DNA of 62,345 nt from the NCBI GenBank assembly GCA_028712365.1, contig JAQTQE010000008.1:1-62345 (forward strand), given 5' to 3'. Below the pieces are notes generated by a model, which made no database searches, had not been told where the DNA came from, and saw nothing but the letters and a program-made list of their open reading frames with translations. This DNA is from a bacterium (GTDB lineage Bacteria > CAYTYR01 > UBA6262). The number at the start of each line of letters is the position of its first letter. The stretch's first letter is position 1. Of the stretch, positions 25,293 to 32,443 are shown piece by piece. Made by a program: the position numbers and the translations under genes.

Positions 25293-26546
25293 ATGACTAA
25301 AGCAATGATCAATATCTGGCTAATGCAAGAACATGAGCACCTGTTCAAGAACACCATTGTCCCGGAATTCCAGCAACTGCATCCGGAGATCGATGTGATC
25401 TTAACCACGACCAGTTGGCATTTTTTGTGGGATAAAGTGGTTATGTTCTCCAAACGGAAACAAGGCCCGGATGTCCTGCAGATCGGTAGTACCTGGAATG
25501 GGGTTTTGGCAGAAATAGGCGCTTTGAAAGACATTACGGCTAACCTGGCGGCTATTGGCGGATTGGATATTTTTATTAAAGAGGCAGCGAAAACTTGTCT
25601 CTTCCCCGGGAGTGGGCGCGTTTCTTCTATCCCCTGGTATTTGGATACCAGGGCATTATTTTACCGCAAGGAAATACTGGATATTCATGGTTTTACCGCG
25701 CATGATATAGGTACTTTGGAAGGACTGGAAAAAGTTAGCGCGGCAGTCCATAACTTCAAAGTTGGAGATAAAACAGTAGCCGCTTTTGGCCTCTCTGGTC
25801 AAAAAGACGCCCAATTGGTTCATTCTCTGGCTCCCTGGATCTGGAATAATGGGGGTGATTTCATGACCCCTGATGGAAAAAGAGTCATTTTTAACGCTCC
25901 CGCGGCTTTGCAAGGCCTGGAAGCTTATTTCAATTTTATTAATACCTATTGTGATAGAACTTCGATCATGCAAAGTTATGAAACTTTTCTGGATAGTTTT
26001 TTCCGCAAAGGGAATTATTGCCTGGCTTATACCGGTCCCTGGGTGAACAATACCTATCTAAATCCCAAGCATGAGTTTTATAATCGCGTCAGTAATCATA
26101 TTGAAACGGCATTAATGCCCGGAGGCGCGGCCGGAAAATTTACTTTTTTAGGAGGGAGCAATCTCGCTATTTCGGAATTTTCCAAACATCCCCAGGAAGC
26201 CTGGGAATTGGTCAAATTCCTGGCCCAATTACCGGTACAGGAAAAATTCTGTTCCACCAATCACCAATTACCAAGCTTAAATGAAGCCTATAAGAACAAG
26301 GGCGGCATAGATAATACACCGCAAAGAATATTCCGGGATGCTGTGCAGCATGGTCGTAGTCTGCCCAATAGTCCCAACTGGGCGCAGATCGAGGATATTT
26401 TAATAGAATACATCCATCGCCTCCTGGTCAGTATTGCCGAGGGCATATATACAGTAGACTTGTTGCGGGAAAGTATCCAGGAAGCGGCTGCTAAAAGCAA
26501 CGCGGTATTAGCGCAGGAAGAACAATGGCGTAAGGAGAAAAATTGA
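25293..26546 (+). CDS. signal-less solute-binding protein 1 (SBP family 1 fold)
   Basis: A 417-residue protein with the type-2 periplasmic binding fold of sugar ABC systems. It begins directly with the first beta-strand (M-T-K-A-M-I-N-I-W), so it has no signal peptide or lipobox. Seen: GPDVLQIGSTWNG, SIPWYLDTRALFYRKEIL, APWIWNNGGDF, YCLAYTGPWVNN, GGSNLAIS and the C-terminal EDILIEYIHRLL. No ABC permease or ATPase is near. Roughly half its residues are identical to the next gene by eye. It is probably a cytoplasmic ligand sensor; the ligand is unknown. The mRNA looks leaderless. Confidence 0.85.
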   Translation: MTKAMINIWLMQEHEHLFKNTIVPEFQQLHPEIDVILTTTSWHFLWDKVVMFSKRKQGPDVLQIGSTWNGVLAEIGALKDITANLAAIGGLDIFIKEAAKTCLFPGSGRVSSIPWYLDTRALFYRKEILDIHGFTAHDIGTLEGLEKVSAAVHNFKVGDKTVAAFGLSGQKDAQLVHSLAPWIWNNGGDFMTPDGKRVIFNAPAALQGLEAYFNFINTYCDRTSIMQSYETFLDSFFRKGNYCLAYTGPWVNNTYLNPKHEFYNRVSNHIETALMPGGAAGKFTFLGGSNLAISEFSKHPQEAWELVKFLAQLPVQEKFCSTNHQLPSLNEAYKNKGGIDNTPQRIFRDAVQHGRSLPNSPNWAQIEDILIEYIHRLLVSIAEGIYTVDLLRESIQEAAAKSNAVLAQEEQWRKEKN

Positions 26547-27781
26547 CCAAGGCAGTGATCAGTGTTTGGTTAACTCACGAGCATGAACAGTTGGTCCGGC
26601 ATACTATTTTGCCTGATTTCAAAAAGAAATATCCTGCCATTGACGTGGCACTGACAACAACTGGTTGGCGTTTCTTATGGGAAAAGGTCGCTATGTTTTC
26701 CAAAAAGAAACAAGGGCCGGATGTACTGCAATTCGGCAGCACCTGGAACGGAGCCCTGGCCCAGTTAGGGGCTTTACGTGATATGACCAGCCAGGTCAAT
26801 AAAATAGGCGGACTAAATAGTTTTGTACCTGCCAGCAGCAGGCTGTGTACCTTTCCCGGCACCAATAAGATATCTTCGGTGCCCTGGTACGTGGATGTGC
26901 GGGCTTTATATTTCCGCAAAGATGTTCTTGATGAACACTCGTTTGCCGGCCGTGACCTGGAAACACTGGATGACCTGATCCACGCCTGTGAAAAAATCCA
27001 TCATGCCAAGATAGATAATAAAGAAGTAGCTGCTTTTGGCGTATTTGGCAATAAAGATTCCCAAATTGTGCATAATATTGCTCCCTGGATCTGGAATTAT
27101 GGCGGACATTTTTTGCGCGCAGACGGGAAAGAAGTCGCTTTTCATGAACCAGCGGCTTTAAAAGGTTTAGGGATCTATTTTAACCTGATTAATATCTACA
27201 GCAAACCAGACTCACTGGGCCAAAATTATGATGCTTTTGTTGAATCATACGCAGTTAAAGGGGATTATACCTTTGCTTACCTAGGCCCCTGGCTGAATAA
27301 TACGCATCTTAACCCAAAATCCCCGACTTACAATAAAATTAGTGCCAGTATTCATCCTATCATTATGCCCGCAGGGTCGGCTGGACGTTACACTTTCATG
27401 GGGGGCAGCAATTTGGCCATTTCCTCTTTTTCCCATCATCCTGAAGAAGCTTGGACTTTTATTGAGTTCCTCATGCAACGCAGAGTCCAGGAACAATTCT
27501 GTGCTGCTAATAACCAGCTGCCCAGCTTGCTAGACTGCTATACTCCCACCTATCTAATGGATACGACGCGTAATAAAGTATTTAAAGAATCAGTGCGTTA
27601 TGGGCGCGGTTTCCCCAATAGTCCTTACTGGGCGCCCATAGAGGATGTTTTGATAGATTACATCTACGATATGTTTATTGCCATCAGGTCGCAAAGTTAT
27701 TCCCAAGAGCTATTAAAAGAAAAAACCCTGGAAGCGGCGTTGAAATGCAATCTGATCCTACAGGGTCGGCATTTTGTGTAA
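26543..27781 (+). CDS. signal-less solute-binding protein 2 (tandem paralogue)
   Basis: A 412-residue paralogue of the preceding protein starting M-T-K-A-V-I-S-V-W, also without a signal peptide. Shared blocks: KQGPDVLQ-GSTWNG, VPWYVDVRALYFRKDVL, NIAPWIWNYGGHF, GGSNLAIS, NNQLPSL, FPNSPYWAPIEDVLIDYI. The start is TTG 26543, overlapping the stop of gene 1 by four bases, behind AAGGAG (26532-26537). Unlike gene 1 it therefore depends on a ribosome site. Most ligand-pocket aromatics appear kept in both copies, so both may bind related sugars. Confidence 0.85.
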   Translation: MTKAVISVWLTHEHEQLVRHTILPDFKKKYPAIDVALTTTGWRFLWEKVAMFSKKKQGPDVLQFGSTWNGALAQLGALRDMTSQVNKIGGLNSFVPASSRLCTFPGTNKISSVPWYVDVRALYFRKDVLDEHSFAGRDLETLDDLIHACEKIHHAKIDNKEVAAFGVFGNKDSQIVHNIAPWIWNYGGHFLRADGKEVAFHEPAALKGLGIYFNLINIYSKPDSLGQNYDAFVESYAVKGDYTFAYLGPWLNNTHLNPKSPTYNKISASIHPIIMPAGSAGRYTFMGGSNLAISSFSHHPEEAWTFIEFLMQRRVQEQFCAANNQLPSLLDCYTPTYLMDTTRNKVFKESVRYGRGFPNSPYWAPIEDVLIDYIYDMFIAIRSQSYSQELLKEKTLEAALKCNLILQGRHFV

Positions 27782-27791
27782 GGAGGTAGGT

Positions 27792-27950
27792 ATGAAGAGG
27801 AGATATCTTGGGATTTTCATATCTCTTATTACGCTGATACTTACAGGCTGCGGAGGGGTGCAGTTACAGATCGGTCCCAAAGAAAAAGAAACAAGTGACA
27901 TCCCGGCGCCTATGGTGCAGGAAAAGGTGATCAGCGCTTTGGTTAAATAA
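27792..27950 (+). CDS. 52-residue lipoprotein
   Basis: A short gene with an excellent site AGGAGGT (27781-27787) five bases before ATG 27792. The peptide has a basic start (M-K-R-R), a hydrophobic core and the lipobox LTGC with Cys20. The mature part has only 33 residues, rich in charged residues (QIGPKEKETSDIPAPMVQEKV). No family is recognised. It follows the second binding protein by ten bases and ends before a terminator, so it is the third gene of that operon. Confidence 0.75.
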   Translation: MKRRYLGIFISLITLILTGCGGVQLQIGPKEKETSDIPAPMVQEKVISALVK

Positions 27951-28001
27951 CCGCGCGAATACAGTAAGAGCGGCTAAAGGCTGGATGCTGGAAGCTAAAT
28001 G

Positions 28002-28037
28002 AAAACAGGTTCTGAAGATCTCAGAACCTGTTTTTTT
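28002..28037 (+). terminator. Rho-independent terminator after the binding-protein operon
   Basis: A perfect 14-base stem (AAAACAGGTTCTGA, 28002-28015, with its complement at 28021-28034), loop AGATC, followed by a T-run. The upstream stretch 27972-28001 and the downstream 28048-28080 carry GCTGGATGCTGGAAGCTAAATG-like repeat words in opposite orientation. Confidence 0.93.
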
Positions 28038-28081
28038 ATTGCTTTTTCATTCAGCATTTAGCCTTGAGCATTCAGCAGTTT

Positions 28082-29251
28082 TTACTGTATTTCCACGTCT
28101 ATGCTGCTATTAGTGACTGCGGTCACTTTTACTTTTATTCCTTCAACCTTGGTTTCCAGTTTTTGGGCAATGGCAGCGATATTGTCGATCTCCGCGCCTA
28201 CCTTAATCTCCGCTATCCCTTGGTTAAAACTTTCAGTTTGGGTATATTTAACCTCGATCATATTTTGCAGGCCTTTGATGACCGCGGTCAACTGGTTTAA
28301 AGTGGAAATATTTTTAACACTGACCGAAATGAAATTAAATGTTTTTAAACGCTGGTCCAGGACCCTGGCCAGATCTTCGGCCGCGATCGCGGCAGCTCGT
28401 TTCAAGGCTTCCCGGCCCGCTGCTTCGCGGGTAGTGCTTACTCCGCCACTGGAAAAAGAATTACTGTAGATCAAAGCAGCTTGTTTGGTCTTAAGGACTT
28501 TAAAGCTGATCGCCGCCCGGTAAGAGATCAGGCCGCCCAACCCCTGGTCCGTATTAAAGGATGAAGCAGCATTGCCGGTTATGAGTACATCCGCTTTGAT
28601 CAATTCGCCTACTTTTTTTTGCTGATCCAGGTTACTGAGAAAATTGTCGGCCTTCAGGTTTTTTGCGGCGGTAGCGATCTCATTTATAGCTACTACTTTA
28701 TATTGCAGGCTTAAGAGTTTGTCTGCCAGGGTTAATTCACTGATCCCGTCAGTGTCAGGTACTCCGTCGATCCGGTCGGTGATGACTATGCCGATACGCA
28801 GGTTCGATGTCGCTGGCGCCGGAGGAGCCAATAATCCAAGAAGATTAAGGTCCTTGTTAACGTCTTCGATCTTAACCAGGGCCTCTATTTTAGTCTTATA
28901 AAGATCGCCTTCCCGGCCTTCGCTGAGTATCTTGTATTTTTTTATATAACCATTGGTTTTAGAGAGGATTTGCTGGTCTACCATGATTGCTTTTTCTACC
29001 CGGGTGGCGGCATTGACATAGACCCCCACGGTCATTTCCACCGCGTTACGTTGCGCTTCACCCAGGGCGCGTTTCTTCGCGTCTAAAATATCGTTGTTGA
29101 TCACTGCGGCTAAACCTTCAGCCTGGATTATTTCGGTGATTTCTTTTGCTTCTCTGTTCTTATTAGTTACGTCCTTTATATTTGGCCGGCCAGTAGCGCA
29201 GCCGTATAAAAACAGACTGACTAATAATACCGTTAAAATTGCTTTTCTCAA
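28082..29251 (-). CDS. lipoprotein with FlgT N-terminal-like domain
   Basis: A 389-residue lipoprotein (lipobox LYGC, Cys18). Residues ~40-135 match the FlgT-N pattern: G-L-A-A-V-x-N-N-D-x-x-D-A-K-K-R-A-L-G-E-A, later GYIKKYKILSEG and Y-K-T-K-I-E-A-L-V. The rest resembles CsgG/penicillin-binding-activator-type alpha/beta domains (IGIVITDRIDGVPDTDG, VGELIKADVLITGNA). No flagellar genes are nearby, so a general outer-membrane assembly role is more likely than a flagellar one. The start is TTG 29251 behind AAGGGGGG. It lies 22 bases after the LPP20 gene, same operon. Confidence 0.78.
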   Translation of the reverse strand: MRKAILTVLLVSLFLYGCATGRPNIKDVTNKNREAKEITEIIQAEGLAAVINNDILDAKKRALGEAQRNAVEMTVGVYVNAATRVEKAIMVDQQILSKTNGYIKKYKILSEGREGDLYKTKIEALVKIEDVNKDLNLLGLLAPPAPATSNLRIGIVITDRIDGVPDTDGISELTLADKLLSLQYKVVAINEIATAAKNLKADNFLSNLDQQKKVGELIKADVLITGNAASSFNTDQGLGGLISYRAAISFKVLKTKQAALIYSNSFSSGGVSTTREAAGREALKRAAAIAAEDLARVLDQRLKTFNFISVSVKNISTLNQLTAVIKGLQNMIEVKYTQTESFNQGIAEIKVGAEIDNIAAIAQKLETKVEGIKVKVTAVTNSSIDVEIQ

Positions 29252-29273
29252 AATACCCCCCTTAATACCAGTG

Positions 29274-29720
29274 TTACTTAAAATTCATCTTGGTCATCTG
29301 GGCTAATCTTTTTTTAGAAAGACGCAGTGTCACTATGCAACCGTCGTCGGCGGTCCATTCTGTTTTGATAACTTCCGCTCCTTTAACTGATTCATTGACC
29401 AGCGCGGTGATCTTGGAATCCTTTTCCATAGCTTGGGAGACGGTAATACCGCCTTCAATTTGCAAGCCCTTGATCACGCCAACCATTTCATATTGAGCCA
29501 TGGTAATAGCCGCGGTACGGCTAGTGGCCATTTTTTGGGTTTTATTGTCCATTTTCTGGTCAGCTGCCCCGATGCCGATCGTCTGGATAAAGTCAGTGTC
29601 CTGTATTTCACCTTCCAAGGTTTTCTTTATTTCCCCGCCTTTGGTATGAGTTTGCACGCCACTGCAGGCAGCCAGTAATGAAAAGCTCAAACCTACTAAA
29701 ATAACCAGCGCTTTCTTCAT
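29274..29720 (-). CDS. LPP20 family lipoprotein
   Basis: A 148-residue lipoprotein (lipobox LLAAC, Cys19) of the LPP20 type: a short linker, then an alpha/beta domain with TIGIGAADQKMDNKTQKMATSRTAAITMAQYEM-like sequence (A-x-x-x-A-x-x-x-A helix) and a closing strand VTLRLSKKRL. Such proteins sit in the outer membrane; the molecular role is unknown. AAGGAGG precedes ATG 29720. It leads the operon with the FlgT-N-like gene and has a clear promoter with an embedded palindrome. Confidence 0.85.
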   Translation of the reverse strand: MKKALVILVGLSFSLLAACSGVQTHTKGGEIKKTLEGEIQDTDFIQTIGIGAADQKMDNKTQKMATSRTAAITMAQYEMVGVIKGLQIEGGITVSQAMEKDSKITALVNESVKGAEVIKTEWTADDGCIVTLRLSKKRLAQMTKMNFK

Positions 29721-29761
29721 GTTAACCTCCTTAATAAAATACCGGGATTTAGGCTATCGTT

Positions 29762-29790
29762 ATTCTACTCTCAGGGTAGAATGTTGTCAA
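29762..29790 (-). promoter_or_regulatory. promoter with embedded palindromic operator for the LPP20 operon
   Basis: On the minus strand: TTGACA (29790-29785), 17 bases, TAGAAT (29767-29762). ATTCTAC (29762-29768) and GTAGAAT (29776-29782) are a perfect 7-base inverted repeat that covers the -10 box and half the spacer, where a dimeric repressor would block RNA polymerase. The leader to ATG 29720 is about 35 bases. Confidence 0.8.
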
Positions 29791-29874
29791 TATGAAAACA
29801 GATTGGAATTTGATTTGTTTTTACTGGTGTCCCTGCCCCCTCCAAAATTCGCTGGCGGGCGCGGCGCCGACGTA

Positions 29875-31086
29875 TCAGTGGAGGGTGGTAGCTGGAGTCT
29901 GGAGGCTTGTATTTAGCTGCTGTAGTCTTTCTTTTTTTACTTGTTCAAATTGCGCCAAATACTGGCCTGGGATAGCAGAGGCTTCTGGCAATTTTAAGGA
30001 GAGGAAATTAATGAATTGACGTCCTTGCATGAGGCGGAAGTCCAAATGCGGGCCGGTAGAAAGGCCGCTGGAGCCGACATAGCCAATGACCTGCCCCCGC
30101 GATACTCTGACGCCGCTTCTAATGCCTTTAGCGTATTTGCTTAGGTGACCATAAGTGGAAGTATACCCGTTGGGATGCCGTACTTTTATGAAACGGCCGA
30201 ATCCTCCTTCCCAACCGGCGAAAAGCACAGTGCCGTCACCGATGGTAGCCACTGGTGTGCCGCTGGGGGCAGAGTAATCTATGCCGAGGTGGGGACGGAA
30301 TATCTTCAGGATAGGGTGCCAGCGGCGTCTGGTAAAAAAGGAGGAAATGCGGCGATAATTCAGTGGTGACCGCAGGAATGCTTTGCGCAGAGATTTACCA
30401 TTAGAGGAATAGTAGTCTTTATGACCGGAGGATTCTTCGAAATAAATAGCCAAATGCTCTTGCCCGCTATTAATATACCGGGCAGCGAGGATCTGCCCGT
30501 TCTTGACAAAAGTGCCATGGGCATAATATTTCTCGTAAACCACGGCAAAAGTGTCATCAATTCGTGGGTCTGTCAGGAAATCTATTTCATAACTAAATAT
30601 ATCGGCGAATCCCAGGACTAATTCCGGCGACTCCCCGGAAGAGGTCATGGCCTCATAAAGATTAGTTTTAATCGAGCCTTGGAAAGTAGTGATCTTTTTT
30701 TCCAGGGGGGTATCAATTTTATTAACCACATAATTTTGCTGGCTATCCGGGGAAACCTCATATTTGGTGACCGGGCTGGTAGCATAAACGAATTTAACAA
30801 AAGAACCAGTGTCCTTTAAAGTTATTATTTCATAGGTATCTCCGGCTTTGCACTTGCGTAGGTCAAAAACATTGCTCATCGCTTTAATGACCGACCGCAC
30901 TTGAATATCAGTAAGCGCGGTTTCAGCTAACGAACTGCTGAGCGTGTCGCCTTCTTCTAAAGTATAAGATTGGGCATGCAGGGGGGGGTGTTCGCGCAGG
31001 TAGTCAAGATGAGACCAATACGCAATACCTGCCCCGGCAAATACTAAAACCACAACCAGTAGTATGAACAACAGTTTTTTATTCAC
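29875..31086 (-). CDS. M23 family peptidoglycan endopeptidase
   Basis: A 403-residue membrane-anchored zinc metallopeptidase that cuts peptidoglycan cross-links. N-terminal anchor (KKLLFILLVVVLVFAGAGIAYW), an OapA-like middle domain (YTLEEGDTLSSSLA, FDLRKCKAGDTYEI), and a C-terminal M23 domain with the zinc motif H-x3-D in HLGIDYSAPSG and GPHLDFRL (H-x-D, where H-x-H is more usual). I start at GTG 31086, which leads into the anchor; an in-frame TTG at 31122 would itself be a TTGACA promoter box. The last ~15 residues (S-L-Q-T-P-A-T-T-L-H) lie in repeat-derived sequence. Confidence 0.88.
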   Translation of the reverse strand: MNKKLLFILLVVVLVFAGAGIAYWSHLDYLREHPPLHAQSYTLEEGDTLSSSLAETALTDIQVRSVIKAMSNVFDLRKCKAGDTYEIITLKDTGSFVKFVYATSPVTKYEVSPDSQQNYVVNKIDTPLEKKITTFQGSIKTNLYEAMTSSGESPELVLGFADIFSYEIDFLTDPRIDDTFAVVYEKYYAHGTFVKNGQILAARYINSGQEHLAIYFEESSGHKDYYSSNGKSLRKAFLRSPLNYRRISSFFTRRRWHPILKIFRPHLGIDYSAPSGTPVATIGDGTVLFAGWEGGFGRFIKVRHPNGYTSTYGHLSKYAKGIRSGVRVSRGQVIGYVGSSGLSTGPHLDFRLMQGRQFINFLSLKLPEASAIPGQYLAQFEQVKKERLQQLNTSLQTPATTLH

Positions 31087-31093
31087 AGAACTA

Positions 31094-31122
31094 TATGTAT
31101 CTTTTCTTTTGTGTTTTGTCAA
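31094..31122 (-). promoter_or_regulatory. tentative promoter of the M23 gene
   Basis: Minus strand: a perfect TTGACA (31122-31117), 17 bases, then a weak TACATA (31099-31094). This would start transcription one base before GTG 31086. A better -10 (TATAGT) exists but is 21 bases away. It is tentative because of the weak -10. Confidence 0.35.
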
Positions 31123-31131
31123 ATAAAAAGA

Positions 31132-31160
31132 TAGACAAATATTTTTAATGTTGATATAAT
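31132..31160 (+). promoter_or_regulatory. promoter of the PQQ-propeller gene
   Basis: TAGACA (31132-31137), 17 bases, TATAAT (31155-31160), with a leader of nearly 60 bases and a normal GGAGG before ATG 31225. It is divergent from the M23 gene. Confidence 0.8.
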
Positions 31161-31224
31161 TTAAATCGTAAGATCAAAAACATATCTTAAATCAGTGTCA
31201 TTATTTTTGAAGCTGGAGGATACA

Positions 31225-32409
31225 ATGAGGAAACTATTTTTTGTCAGTTTGCTCATGCTGTTGGTATTGTCAGGATTGGCTGGGGCAGCGGATTGGCCGA
31301 TGTTCCATCAAAATGCCGGTCGAACCGGCTATATAGAAGAACCTTTGGGAAAGATCTGGAGTTATCCTACCAGCAAAGAGATCGTGTCCAGCCCGGCAGT
31401 TAAAGAGGGGCTGGTTTTTTTTGGTGATTATGATAAACGGGTCTATGCCTTGGAAGCAAGAACCGGGGAAAAGAAATGGGATTTTGTGACCGGGGATAAA
31501 GTAAAATCTTCTCCGGCTATCGGTGATGATCTGGTATTTATCGGGAGTATGGACAAAAAATTGTATGCGCTTAACGCCCTAACCGGGGAAAAAGTCTGGG
31601 AGTTCTTAACCGGTAAAAAGATCGAATCCAGTCCGATAACAGGCGAGATAAATTTCCTGGAAACACCACCGGACAGCGCGGAGACCGGCCCGGAAAACAG
31701 AACTGAGCCGAAAAAAGTTGCCGTAAAAGTTGTCCTGATCGGTTCCACCGATGGTAAATTGTATTGCCTGAAAGCCGGGACCGGTGAAAAAATCTGGGAA
31801 TTTAAAGCTCATGATGAAATATTTTCCACGCCTGCGCTTAATGGTAGTATAGTGTATTTAGCGACCGGCGGCGGCCGGATTTACGCTATTGACGGCAGTA
31901 CCGGTAAAGCGGTGTGGGAAAATAAGAAGCTGAGCGGTAATTTCCTCGAATCTTCCCCGGCAGTTACCAGCGGCTTGCTGTTCATCGGTTCTACCGGCAG
32001 CCGGATGTATGCTTTAAAAACGGAAACCGGCGAGAAAATTTGGGAATTCATAACTGAAGGCGGATATGTTTGTTCTTCTCCGGCGGTGGTTAACGGTAAA
32101 GTATATTTTGGAGCCAGTGATGCCAAGGTCTACTGCCTGGCTGCTTCCAGTGGTGAAAAGATCTGGGATTATAAAACTGAAAAAGGGATCTATGCTTCCT
32201 CGCCCGCAGTGATAAATAACACGGTATACATAGGGGCTACGGATAACCGTTTATATGCTCTGGATGCGGCTACTGGGGTAAAATTATGGCAATTTACCTG
32301 TGGTAAGCCGGTTAATTGCGCGCCAGCTGTTATTGAAGATATTGTTTATTTCGGCAGTGAAGATGGCCTATTTTATGCCCTGAACGCTAGAACAGGGATT
32401 AAGTACTAG
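31225..32409 (+). CDS. secreted PQQ-like beta-propeller protein (BamB-like)
   Basis: A 394-residue exported protein: signal peptide (LFFVSLLMLLVLSGLAGA), then about eight propeller blades. Each blade carries W-E/D-F/Y after G-E-K and a following S-S-P-A/T, then V-Y/F-x-G-S/A-x-D-x-x-x-Y-A-L (for example LVFFGDYDKRVYALEARTGEKKWDF). There are no PQQ-dehydrogenase catalytic residues, so it is more like BamB or a protein-interaction propeller. GGAGG precedes ATG 31225. The repeats are near-identical in places, which suggests recent blade duplication. Confidence 0.87.
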   Translation: MRKLFFVSLLMLLVLSGLAGAADWPMFHQNAGRTGYIEEPLGKIWSYPTSKEIVSSPAVKEGLVFFGDYDKRVYALEARTGEKKWDFVTGDKVKSSPAIGDDLVFIGSMDKKLYALNALTGEKVWEFLTGKKIESSPITGEINFLETPPDSAETGPENRTEPKKVAVKVVLIGSTDGKLYCLKAGTGEKIWEFKAHDEIFSTPALNGSIVYLATGGGRIYAIDGSTGKAVWENKKLSGNFLESSPAVTSGLLFIGSTGSRMYALKTETGEKIWEFITEGGYVCSSPAVVNGKVYFGASDAKVYCLAASSGEKIWDYKTEKGIYASSPAVINNTVYIGATDNRLYALDAATGVKLWQFTCGKPVNCAPAVIEDIVYFGSEDGLFYALNARTGIKY

Positions 32410-32443
32410 GTATGTTAGGTGTTCCACACTTAGAGGTCTACCC

